From assembly GCA_029059935.1 (NCBI GenBank), contig JAIDUZ010000041.1:1-43613 (forward strand): a stretch of DNA of 43,613 nucleotides. Reading direction: 5' to 3'. Positions 8,573 to 16,761 of this stretch are shown piece after piece. This DNA comes from Alistipes sp. Lineage in GTDB: Bacteria > Bacteroidota > Bacteroidia > Bacteroidales > Rikenellaceae. Within the stretch, counting starts at the first letter, position 1, and each line of letters opens with the position of its first letter. The position numbers and the translations under genes were made by a program. Under the pieces are notes generated by a model. It saw only the letters and a program-made list of their open reading frames with translations, was not told the DNA's origin and did not search any database.

Positions 8573-11500
8573 TCAGTCCGTTGATTCTTCATCCGTTTTC
8601 TCTGCTCCGTTGCCCTGAGCTGCTTTGGCCGCCTCCTCCGCCCGGGCCTTTTCGGCCTTGCGGGCCGCACGGCGGGCCTGGCGCTTCTTGTTGGTGAAGC
8701 GTTCGCGGACCCGGCGGCGGAAATCGCGGAAATTGTTGAAATCCTCCTTATAATAAATGCCGATGCCCGTCTCCTGCAAACCCTGGTTCTCGTCGAAGCG
8801 GTCGATCGTCTGCGTGAAAGCCTTCATCTTGAGCGTCCCGGCCCGGTCGATGAGGTAGGTGACATAGGCTTCGCCCATGAAGTTGGACATCGAGTTGTTC
8901 ACCGCCTCCTTGTTGTCGATGCGGTAATTGCCTTCCAGTTCGACGATCAGCCGGTCGTCGATCAGGCTCTTCGAAAGGCCGAAATCGACCTCCTCGCCCG
9001 TCAGCTCCGACTTGGGCCGGTAGCGGATCATCAGGTTGTAGTCGCTCATCGATAGCCAGTTGCTCAGCTGGTTGGAGAGGAACTCCAGACCCGTGGCCGC
9101 CGAGACCGAAGCCCCGATGTTGGAACTCGACGCCGCATTGTTCTCGGCCAGGAAGCTGTTGAACAGCAACAGGTAGAGGAACTGCATGTTGGCCGATTCG
9201 GGCGTGGCCAGCGCATTGGCTATCAGCGTCTGCGTCTCGGGGTCGGAGGAGGGCACCCTCACGTCGAAAAGCACCTCGGGGTTTGACAGGCGGTCGCCCA
9301 GGTGGATGACGCACTCGACGGGCACCGAACGGTCGGTGCCGGCCTTGTTCTCGGAGGAGCTCTGGAACAACTGCTGCAGGAGCGGCTGCAACGACGCCTT
9401 GAGCTTGTAGACGGCGTCGATGTCGAGCATGGCGTTCATCGGAGCGCCGGTCCACTGGATGGTCGAGCCGCTCTCGATGGTGAAGCGTTTGTTGATGATG
9501 TTCTGCAACGACAGCAGGTAGCTTCCCTCGCGGATGGTGTAGTCGCCGTACATCTCGAAGACGTTCGACCGCGGGTCGATCTGCAGGTTGAGCGTGCCCT
9601 CGCCGCGCGCCTTCACGGCGTTGCCCGACACCGAGAGTTCGACCTCCACGTTGGGCCGCACGTCGAGCGCCAGGGCGATGGTCATGCGGTTGCTCTGCGT
9701 CGACTTGCTGCGGCGCTGGCGCTCGAAGAACATCTTCTTGCGCATCACGCGGTCGAGCGTGTCGGCCGGCGCCGGCTTCTCGAAGACCACGAAGTCGGCA
9801 TAGGAGATGTTGGCCTTGTTCGACAACGGCATGGCGAAGAACGAATCGTCGTCGGTCTCGGCGGCTATCTCCATGTCGACCTGGCCCTTGTCGCCCCGGA
9901 TGCGCGCCATGCCCGAAGCATAGACGCGGCCGTAGAAGTAGTCGTTGTCCTCGGCCGAGGTGTCGAGCACCAGCATGGCGTCGGGCGCCACGCGCAGGTC
10001 GTAGGCGATGTTCGACAGATGTTGAAGATTGAGTTCCAGGTCCATCCGACCGCGGTTGCCCTCGGGGTCGTAGAGCGCGACGTTCGTCGCGCGGAAGCGG
10101 TTGCCTTTCACGTCGAGCACCGCCTCGGGCGCCGAGTAGGTCACCTGCGTGAAGTCGACCGTCGTGCGGAGCCCCCGGACCTTGACCTGCCCGGTCAGCT
10201 CGGCATTGCGGCGCTCGCCCTGCAACACCAGCTCGGCCGAGGCAAGCCCCTGCGTGGAGGAGATGACGCCCGAAAGCACCGGGTCGAGCAGCCCCATGTC
10301 GAGGCTGTCGACATTGAGCCGCGCATAGTAGCGCATGCGGTCGGGAGCGAAATAGCCGCGGATGACCGTGTCGCGTTTCTCGCGGTTGAGCACCGTGACC
10401 GCCGCCCGGTTGCGGGCGAAGTTCCAGCGCGACACCAGTTGCAGCGGAGGGGCCGGAATGTCGTTGACTTCCAGCGAATCGAACCGGATGTCGGCCGTGA
10501 ATTCGCCGCCCCGCAACACCGATTTCATGGTGGCGCCGCCGTTGGTGCGCCCCTCCACCAGATACCCCATGCGTTCGACGATCTGCGTCAGCGGAGCCAG
10601 GTCGAAGTTGCGCAGACGCAGGGTCAGCGAGTCGTCGGGGCTGCGCGAGGCGATGCCGTCGAGCAGCAGGTCCTGCTCGCGGTTCTTCACGTAGAAGCGG
10701 TCGATGACGATGCGCGAGGTGTCGATGGCGATGCGGTTGGCGAAGATCTGCCACCGCTTGTCGCCCCGCGTGATGTGCGAGGGCAGGATGCGCAGGTCGA
10801 TGGCGCGGCCCTCGGCGGTCTCGGCGGCCTCGGCGCGCAGGCTCACGAGTCCCGAGAAGCGGCGCACCGAATCCTCGAAACCGGTGGAGAGCTCCATGCG
10901 GTTCTGCTTGGCGCCGCCCGTCACCGAGAGGTGGGGCAGGTGGAGCGCCCCGGCGTAGAGGTCTTCGGCCGAAGCGTAGACCGTCAGCGAGTCGCCGCGG
11001 TTGGAGGCGTTGACGTTCAGACGCGTGGCCAGCATGCGCCGGCGCTCGACATACTCCGAGGCGGCCCGCAGCGAAAGCTGGTCGCTGGCCGGATTGAAGA
11101 GCAGCTGCAATGTCGAGCCGTCGGCGATCTGCAACCCCGACGAAAAGGCGTCGGCCACCGGATTGAAGTCGCGGATGCGCACCGAGAGCAGCGAATAGTC
11201 GTCGGCCACGGCCGTTTCCGGAGTCGTGCGGCCGGCATTGCGTCCCTGCTTGCTCAGCATGGGCAGGTATTTCCAGGCGCTCTCGCGCAGGTATTCGAAC
11301 ACCGTGCGGTAGCTCGTCTTCGAACGGAACGTCACGTCGGCGAAGTCGGAACGCAGCTCCACATATTTGCTGTGCTCGGAGTTCTCGCCCATGACCACGG
11401 CGCTGCGGGTCTCGATTTTCTGGTCGTTGTAGCGGTAGGAGGCGTCCGTCACGCGAATCACGCCGTTCAGGTCGTCGAGCGAACGGCCGCCGGCGTTGGC

Positions 11501-13153
11501 CTCGACATGCGCCGCCAGCACCGACACGGAGTCGCGCGGATTGATGTGCAGGGCCGCCAGGTCGGCATGCCGGAGGTCGAGCGTGAAGTCGTAGCGCGGG
11601 ATGTCGTCGTTCAGGTCCACGCGCCCGGCGAAGTCGAAGTTCAGCGCCGGGTCGCGCGCCGTGACGATGCCGTCGAACCCGCGGTTCTGCAGGCGGCCGT
11701 CGAGCCGCAGCGAATCGTAGGTGTAGCCCTTGAACTCCAGCTGCGAAATGTCGCCCTCGACCTTGGCGTCGGTCGTGCCGCGGCCCACCGTGCCGTCGAT
11801 CGAGGCCGTGAGCGTGGCGTTGCCCAGCAGGCGGCTCTGGCCCAGCAGGCGCCCCAGCCGGAATCCGCGGGTGGTCAGGGCGCCGCGCAGGCTGCTGCGG
11901 CCCCCGGACAGGGGTTTCATGGCGAGGTCGACATTCACGTCGCCCGCCTCCGACACGGCGGCGGCCCGCAGGTCGAACGACGCAAGACGGCCCCGGAACC
12001 GGGCCTGCACGCCGAGCTTTCCGGCCCGGCCGAGCATGACGACGAGATTCTCCGGAAGCTCCTTCCGGGCGATGTCGTGCGCCAGCCGCTGCAGATCGCC
12101 GGCCGAAGCGGTCAGACGGGAGATGTCGAGGTCGAAGGTCGTCTGCCGGATGTCGGGCAGCCCCCGGACCGAAGCCGAAGCCGCAAGGGTCGTATGCTCG
12201 CCGACGCGCAGGCTGCGGATGCGGCTCTCGAAATCGGCGACCGTGCCGTTGAAGTCGGCGTCGATTTCGCCGAAAAGCGTATGCCAGTCGCGCAGCTTGG
12301 GCGAGAAGTAGGCGATGTCGTCCGTCGAGAGGGTCGAGCTGCGCAGGGCGCCGTCGATCCGCACCTCGTTCACGAAATCCTTATATTCGGCCCACGAGTT
12401 GCCCACCAGCGAGATGTAGGGAATCTTCACGTGCGACCGGGCCGTGAGCAGCGTGACGTCCTCGAAGCCCATGCACCCGTTGACCAGGTAGAAGCGCCCC
12501 GAGAGCCCGTCGAGCACGAAGCCGCTGCGCTCGCGCGCCGAAAGGGACTCGACGGTGGTGTGGATGGTCTGGCCGTCGATGGTGAAGTCGTCGACGCGCA
12601 GCGTCATGTCGCTGAGGTGCATGTGGCCGAAGTCGATGCCGTAGGGCGGGTCGCGGTGCTCCAGGCGTTCGAGGCAGAGTTCCATCCCCTCGATCGAGGC
12701 CTTTTCGAGCGTCAGCCGGAAGTTGCCCTTCTTCGGACGGTCGGGGTCGGAGATGCGGTTGACCACCTGCTTGATGTTCATCTCGCCCTCGGGCGTCTCG
12801 CGCAGGCAGAGTTTCGCCCCCGCAATCTCGCCGCGGGAGAGCGTCACCCCGCCGCCCCAGATGCCAAGGCCGGTGATGTAGGCGTCCAGCCGGTCGACGT
12901 AGAACAGCGTGTCGCGCTGGTAGTCCTCGACGTAGAACCCCTCGATGCGCGCCTTGCCCAGCAGCCCGACGTCGATGCGGCGGATGGCCACCGTGGTTTC
13001 CAGTTTCCGGGAGACTGCGCGCACGGCCTGCCGCACCGCCCAGTTCTGAACGCCGGGAATCTGCAGCAGCAGCGACAGCACCAAAGGCAGCACGACGACC
13101 GTCAGCACGATCGCCATGAACACCTTTCCCAATATTTTTATACCTTTGTGCAC
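8573..13153 (-). CDS. tamB: TamB-like translocation/assembly module protein
   Basis: A 1526-residue protein with an N-terminal signal-anchor (IKILGKVFMAIVLTVVVL), a long repetitive beta-rich body and the C-terminal TamB (DUF490) domain (about 1050-1480, including PRSNVFEMYGDYTIREGSYLL-like strands), ending in a charged tail rich in Arg, Ala and Glu. TamB proteins bridge inner and outer membranes and are linked to outer-membrane protein assembly and lipid transport. The start is GTG (VHKGIKILGK...); an internal ATG 36 bp later would remove the basic residues before the helix, so GTG is preferred. It is divergent from tsaD across 57 bp. Confidence 0.88.
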   Translation of the reverse strand: MHKGIKILGKVFMAIVLTVVVLPLVLSLLLQIPGVQNWAVRQAVRAVSRKLETTVAIRRIDVGLLGKARIEGFYVEDYQRDTLFYVDRLDAYITGLGIWGGGVTLSRGEIAGAKLCLRETPEGEMNIKQVVNRISDPDRPKKGNFRLTLEKASIEGMELCLERLEHRDPPYGIDFGHMHLSDMTLRVDDFTIDGQTIHTTVESLSARERSGFVLDGLSGRFYLVNGCMGFEDVTLLTARSHVKIPYISLVGNSWAEYKDFVNEVRIDGALRSSTLSTDDIAYFSPKLRDWHTLFGEIDADFNGTVADFESRIRSLRVGEHTTLAASASVRGLPDIRQTTFDLDISRLTASAGDLQRLAHDIARKELPENLVVMLGRAGKLGVQARFRGRLASFDLRAAAVSEAGDVNVDLAMKPLSGGRSSLRGALTTRGFRLGRLLGQSRLLGNATLTASIDGTVGRGTTDAKVEGDISQLEFKGYTYDSLRLDGRLQNRGFDGIVTARDPALNFDFAGRVDLNDDIPRYDFTLDLRHADLAALHINPRDSVSVLAAHVEANAGGRSLDDLNGVIRVTDASYRYNDQKIETRSAVVMGENSEHSKYVELRSDFADVTFRSKTSYRTVFEYLRESAWKYLPMLSKQGRNAGRTTPETAVADDYSLLSVRIRDFNPVADAFSSGLQIADGSTLQLLFNPASDQLSLRAASEYVERRRMLATRLNVNASNRGDSLTVYASAEDLYAGALHLPHLSVTGGAKQNRMELSTGFEDSVRRFSGLVSLRAEAAETAEGRAIDLRILPSHITRGDKRWQIFANRIAIDTSRIVIDRFYVKNREQDLLLDGIASRSPDDSLTLRLRNFDLAPLTQIVERMGYLVEGRTNGGATMKSVLRGGEFTADIRFDSLEVNDIPAPPLQLVSRWNFARNRAAVTVLNREKRDTVIRGYFAPDRMRYYARLNVDSLDMGLLDPVLSGVISSTQGLASAELVLQGERRNAELTGQVKVRGLRTTVDFTQVTYSAPEAVLDVKGNRFRATNVALYDPEGNRGRMDLELNLQHLSNIAYDLRVAPDAMLVLDTSAEDNDYFYGRVYASGMARIRGDKGQVDMEIAAETDDDSFFAMPLSNKANISYADFVVFEKPAPADTLDRVMRKKMFFERQRRSKSTQSNRMTIALALDVRPNVEVELSVSGNAVKARGEGTLNLQIDPRSNVFEMYGDYTIREGSYLLSLQNIINKRFTIESGSTIQWTGAPMNAMLDIDAVYKLKASLQPLLQQLFQSSSENKAGTDRSVPVECVIHLGDRLSNPEVLFDVRVPSSDPETQTLIANALATPESANMQFLYLLLFNSFLAENNAASSSNIGASVSAATGLEFLSNQLSNWLSMSDYNLMIRYRPKSELTGEEVDFGLSKSLIDDRLIVELEGNYRIDNKEAVNNSMSNFMGEAYVTYLIDRAGTLKMKAFTQTIDRFDENQGLQETGIGIYYKEDFNNFRDFRRRVRERFTNKKRQARRAARKAEKARAEEAAKAAQGNGAEKTDEESTD

Positions 13154-13195
13154 GGACAGGGGTTGTAACCTGCAAAGTTAACTATTTATAGTTAA
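13141..13195. promoter_or_regulatory. Divergent tamB/tsaD promoter region with palindrome
   Basis: TACCTTTG on plus (13141-13148) faces tsaD and TAACTTTG on minus (13173-13180) faces tamB. An 18-bp palindrome TTAACTAT-TT-ATAGTTAA (13178-13195) overlaps the tamB -7 element. Neither promoter has a good -33 TTTG. Confidence 0.55.
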
Positions 13196-13210
13196 AAAAC
13201 GAAACTTCCG

Positions 13211-14233
13211 ATGAATATCACCATTCTGGGCATCGAATCGTCGTGCGACGACACCTCGGCCGCCGTGCTGCGCAACAACGTGCTGCTCTCGAACGTCATC
13301 GCCTCGCAGGCCGTACACGTGAAGTACGGCGGCGTCATCCCCGAACTGGCGTCGCGCGCCCACCAGCAGAACATCGTGCCGGTGGTCGACACGGCGCTCC
13401 GGGAGGCCGGCATCGCGGCGTCGGAGGTCGACGCCATCGCCTTCACGCGGGGCCCCGGGCTCGTGGGGTCGCTGCTCGTCGGCGTCTCCTTCGCCAAGGG
13501 ACTCTCCATTGCCCGGAACATCCCGCTGGTCGAGGTCAACCACCTCCAGGGCCACATTCTGTCGCACTTCATCGACCTGCCCGACCGCGAGCTGCCGCAT
13601 CCCGGATTCCCGTTCCTGGCGCTGCTGGTCAGCGGCGGCCACACGCAGATCGTACGCGTGGATTCGCCGCTGGAGATGGAAATCATCGGCACGACCATCG
13701 ACGATGCCGCAGGCGAAGCCTTCGATAAATGTGCCAAAGTGATGGGGCTGCCCTATCCCGGCGGTCCGGTCATCGACCGGCTGGCCAAGGAGGGCGACCC
13801 CGGGGCGTTCCGCTTCGCCCGGCCCCGCATCGAGGGGCTCGACTACTCGTTCTCGGGACTCAAGACGTCGTTCCTCTACACGCTGCGCGACCGCGTGGCC
13901 GAGAACCCCGACTTCATCGAACGCCACAAGGCCGACCTCTGCGCTTCGCTGCAACATACGGTCGTCTCGATTCTGCTGGACAAGCTCGTCAAGGCTTCGA
14001 AGCAGACCGGCATCCGCGACATTGCCATCGCCGGCGGCGTCTCGGCCAACTCGGGCCTGCGCGACGGCATTGTCGCCGAGGGCGAAAAGCGCGGCTGGCG
14101 GACGTTCCTGCCCGAATTCAAGTTCACCACCGACAACGCCGCCATGATCGCCATGGCGGGCTACCACCGCTACCGGGCAGGGCTCTTCTCGTCGCTCGAC
14201 GTCGCCCCCGAAGCGCGGCTCGAAGAGCTGTAG
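13211..14233 (+). CDS. tsaD: tRNA N6-adenosine threonylcarbamoyltransferase TsaD
   Basis: A 340-residue Kae1/TsaD enzyme that transfers the threonylcarbamoyl group to A37 of ANN-decoding tRNAs. The N-terminal GIESSCDDTSAAV, the metal-binding HxxxH (H111, H115 in NHLQGH), LLVSGGHTQI and the C-terminal TTDNAAMIA with the third metal ligand are all present. Full length. The downstream radical SAM gene starts 2 bp after its stop codon, so the two are translated together. Confidence 0.96.
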   Translation: MNITILGIESSCDDTSAAVLRNNVLLSNVIASQAVHVKYGGVIPELASRAHQQNIVPVVDTALREAGIAASEVDAIAFTRGPGLVGSLLVGVSFAKGLSIARNIPLVEVNHLQGHILSHFIDLPDRELPHPGFPFLALLVSGGHTQIVRVDSPLEMEIIGTTIDDAAGEAFDKCAKVMGLPYPGGPVIDRLAKEGDPGAFRFARPRIEGLDYSFSGLKTSFLYTLRDRVAENPDFIERHKADLCASLQHTVVSILLDKLVKASKQTGIRDIAIAGGVSANSGLRDGIVAEGEKRGWRTFLPEFKFTTDNAAMIAMAGYHRYRAGLFSSLDVAPEARLEEL

Positions 14234-14235
14234 CC

Positions 14236-15096
14236 ATGCACACGGTCGAGGCCAAGACGATTCTTTCGCCGCAAAACGGCATGAATCTCTACCGCGGGTG
14301 CACCCACGGCTGCATCTACTGCGATTCGCGCAGCGCCTGCTACGGCTTCGACCACCCGTTCGACGACGTAGAGGTCAAGACCAACGCCATCGAACTGCTC
14401 GAACAGGCGCTCCGGCGCCGCCGCACCCGCTGCATGCTGGGCACCGGCTCGATGACCGACCCCTACATCCCGCTCGAAGAGGAGTTCCGCCTCGTCCGCC
14501 GGGCCCTGGAACTGGCCGACCGCTACGGCTTCGGCTTCACGCTCATCACCAAATCGGCCCGTGTGCTGCGCGACCTCGACCTGCTGCAAAGCATCCATCG
14601 CAAGGCCAAGTGCGTGGTGCAGATGACCCTCACCACCCACGACGAGGCCCTCTGCCGCCTGATAGAACCCTGCGTCAGCACCACGCGCGAGCGTTTCGAA
14701 GCACTGAAAATCCTGCGCGACGCCGGCATCCCCACCGTCGTGTGGCTCACCCCCATTCTGCCTTTCATCAACGACACCGAGGAGAACCTGCGCGGCCTGC
14801 TCGATTACTGCACCGAGGCCCGTGTGCGCGGCATCGTCTGCTTCGGCATGGGCATGACCCTGCGCGAAGGAAGCCGCGACTACTTCTACGGCCGGCTCGA
14901 CCGGCTTTTTCCCGGCATGAAAGAGCGCTACATCCGCGCTTTCGGCAACCGCTATGCCCTCGCGAGCCCCGACAACGACCGTCTGACGGCTCTGTTCCAT
15001 GCCGAATGTGAACGCCGCGGCATCATGCACGACAACCGGCAGATTTTCGACTACCTCCGCACCTTGGAGCCGACACCTGAACCGACGCTGTTCTGA
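14236..15096 (+). CDS. SPL-family radical SAM protein
   Basis: A 286-residue radical SAM protein with the cluster motif RGCTHGCIYC (C22, C26, C29) close to the N-terminus and LGTGSMTDPYIPLEE in the SAM barrel. It resembles the SPL (spore photoproduct lyase-like)/Rv2578c group, whose substrates are mostly unknown. The ATG follows the tsaD stop by 2 bp. The coupling to a tRNA-modification gene may be incidental; no substrate can be named. Confidence 0.85.
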   Translation: MHTVEAKTILSPQNGMNLYRGCTHGCIYCDSRSACYGFDHPFDDVEVKTNAIELLEQALRRRRTRCMLGTGSMTDPYIPLEEEFRLVRRALELADRYGFGFTLITKSARVLRDLDLLQSIHRKAKCVVQMTLTTHDEALCRLIEPCVSTTRERFEALKILRDAGIPTVVWLTPILPFINDTEENLRGLLDYCTEARVRGIVCFGMGMTLREGSRDYFYGRLDRLFPGMKERYIRAFGNRYALASPDNDRLTALFHAECERRGIMHDNRQIFDYLRTLEPTPEPTLF

Positions 15097-15195
15097 CACG
15101 TTTCCGGCGCTCTTCCGACGTCGGCTCCCGCCGCAGGCGCACGAAAAAGCGCGGCCGCCGAAGCAACCGCGCAAAAACAGGAGAAGCCGTATTCT

Positions 15196-16287
15196 CTACT
15201 TGGCCAAACCTTTGATTTTCTGAGCAAAGGCGTCGTACTCCGCACTCAGCGACGTCATCAGTTCGCGCACGGTCTGAATCTTCTCGGCGCGCCATGCGTT
15301 GGCGCCGCAGAAAGCGTAGCCGTTCTGCAACTTGCCCTTGAAGGCGTTGTAGAGCGCCAGCATGATGCAATAGGGGCTGTGGGTCACGTCGCACGTCTTG
15401 ATGCAGTCGAACGGGCAGGCCTTGGGACGCTTCAGACCCGCCTTGACGCGCTCCAAAAACGAACTGTGCAGGGCCCGGCCCGGCATGCCGACGGGGCTCT
15501 CGATGATTTCGATGTCTTCGCGGCGGGCGTCGATGTAGCTCTGCTTGAAAGCCGGGTCGGCGTCGCACTCCTCCGTCGTCACGAAGCGCGTGCCCATCTG
15601 CACGCCCTCGGCGCCCAGCTCCATCGTGCGGTAGATGTCCTCGCCGGTGTAGATGCCGCCGCCCGCGATGACCGGGATATGGCGGCCGTGCTCGGCGCCG
15701 AACTTCTCCACCTCGGCCACGATTTCGGGCACCAACTTCTCCAGCGCATAGTCGGCATCCTCGATCTGCTCGCGCTTGTAGCCCAGGTGGCCGCCCGCCT
15801 TGGGACCCTCGACCACGATGGCATCGGGAACGTAGCGGTACTCCTCGAACCACTTGCGGCACAGCAGCACCGCCGCCCGGGCCGACGAGACGATGGGCGC
15901 CAGCTTGGTGCGCGCGCCCTCCGTGAGGAACGAGGGCAGATTGAGCGGCAGTCCCGCCCCCGAGAAAATGATGTCGGCCCGTTCGGCCACGGCCGTACGC
16001 ACCATGTCGGCGAAGTTCGACATGGCTACCATGACGTTGACGCCGACAATGCCGCGCGTGGCTTCGCGAGCCTTGCGCAGCTCCTTTTTCAGTCCGATGA
16101 CCGAGGCTTCGCGATAGTCTTTCGAGCAGTCGCTGTAAATCGCGCCCAGCCCCGCCGACGAGATTACCCCGATGCCGCCCTCGTTGGCCACGGCCGATGC
16201 CAGACCCGAAAGGGATATGCCTACGCCCATACCGCCCTGCACGACAGGTACGGCGGCGCACAAATCTCCGATTTTCAATGATTTCAT
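15196..16287 (-). CDS. Nitronate monooxygenase / FabK-like FMN oxidoreductase
   Basis: A 363-residue FMN-dependent TIM-barrel protein of the NMO/2-nitropropane dioxygenase family. The start VVQGGMGVGIS, the VEGPKAGGHLG loop, VIAGGGIYTGED and GVQMGTRF phosphate-binding motifs are visible. Family members oxidise alkyl nitronates or act as enoyl-ACP reductase II; sequence alone does not separate these. A C-terminal extension has several Cys (CPFDCIKTCDVTHSPYC), seen in an anaerobe-type subgroup. TATCTTTG lies 27 bp upstream of the ATG. Convergent with the radical SAM gene. Confidence 0.85.
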   Translation of the reverse strand: MKSLKIGDLCAAVPVVQGGMGVGISLSGLASAVANEGGIGVISSAGLGAIYSDCSKDYREASVIGLKKELRKAREATRGIVGVNVMVAMSNFADMVRTAVAERADIIFSGAGLPLNLPSFLTEGARTKLAPIVSSARAAVLLCRKWFEEYRYVPDAIVVEGPKAGGHLGYKREQIEDADYALEKLVPEIVAEVEKFGAEHGRHIPVIAGGGIYTGEDIYRTMELGAEGVQMGTRFVTTEECDADPAFKQSYIDARREDIEIIESPVGMPGRALHSSFLERVKAGLKRPKACPFDCIKTCDVTHSPYCIMLALYNAFKGKLQNGYAFCGANAWRAEKIQTVRELMTSLSAEYDAFAQKIKGLAK

Positions 16288-16314
16288 CCGTTTTCAGCTA
16301 TTGATGTTGTCCGC

Positions 16315-16322
16315 CAAAGATA
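16315..16322 (-). promoter_or_regulatory. NMO gene -7 promoter element
   Basis: TATCTTTG on the minus strand, matching TAnnTTTG, lies 27 bp before the ATG; -33 is weak. Confidence 0.5.
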
Positions 16323-16463
16323 GGCATTTCGGTTGAATTTTTCGGAATTTCGGAAAAATTTCATTCGACGGCCGGCAAGTATTTCATCCTGTTTCCTTAA
16401 ATAATCTTCGTGGCCGCAGCCTGCGGAGGCACGCAGGATTCGCCCAACCCCGTTCTCAACGTT

Positions 16464-16495
16464 GCGGGCCTCCGCCAGGGGAGGCTGCGGCCCGC
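16464..16495. repeat. R2 copy 2 (reverse orientation)
   Basis: GCGGGCCTCCGCC...GGAGGCTGCGGCCCGC is the reverse complement of the copies at 3640, 26530 and 43532. Homology with the 43532 copy extends into the adjoining CCCCGTTCT-AACG stretch. Confidence 0.7.
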
Positions 16496-16557
16496 GCGGC
16501 TCCCGGAGTCGCAGCAGGGGCTGGATTGTGCGGAAAGCGATTTTACAAACCCATCTG

Positions 16558-16732
16558 TATACTTTAATGTACCAGCGTCTGAGGAATGACATCTCGAATC
16601 CGAACGTCGTAGCTCGCCGCCTTTGGCGTCGTATTCAGTCTTGGACCCCACCCCAAACCCCTCCCTTGGGAGGGGCTTCGGTCGGAGTGCCGAAGGATTC
16701 GAATCCTCGAACCGTCAGTACATCCATGTATA
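16558..16732. repeat. R4 copy 1: MITE-like 175-bp element
   Basis: It begins TATACTTTAATGTACCAG and ends with an imperfect inverted copy of the same. The centre carries a perfect CCCCTCCC-TT-GGGAGGGG hairpin preceded by GGACCCCACCCCAAACC. A second copy (180 bp) is at 30393-30572. No coding capacity. Confidence 0.65.
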
Positions 16733-16761
16733 TGAACGTCATTCTGAATCGCGAATTCGAA

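Larger units (their letters stand above)
16288..16761. other. Spacer with R2 and R4 repeats
   Basis: This 474-bp spacer upstream of the NMO gene and downstream of the outer-membrane protease holds the NMO promoter, an inverted R2 copy (16464-16495) and the R4 MITE-like element (16558-16732). No gene is supportable. Confidence 0.7.

Noticed and set aside
9302..13168. A 1288-codon open frame on the plus strand opposite tamB
   Set aside because: It is antisense to a clear TamB protein in high-GC DNA, has a low-complexity composition (His, Arg, Val, Ala rich) and matches no family.
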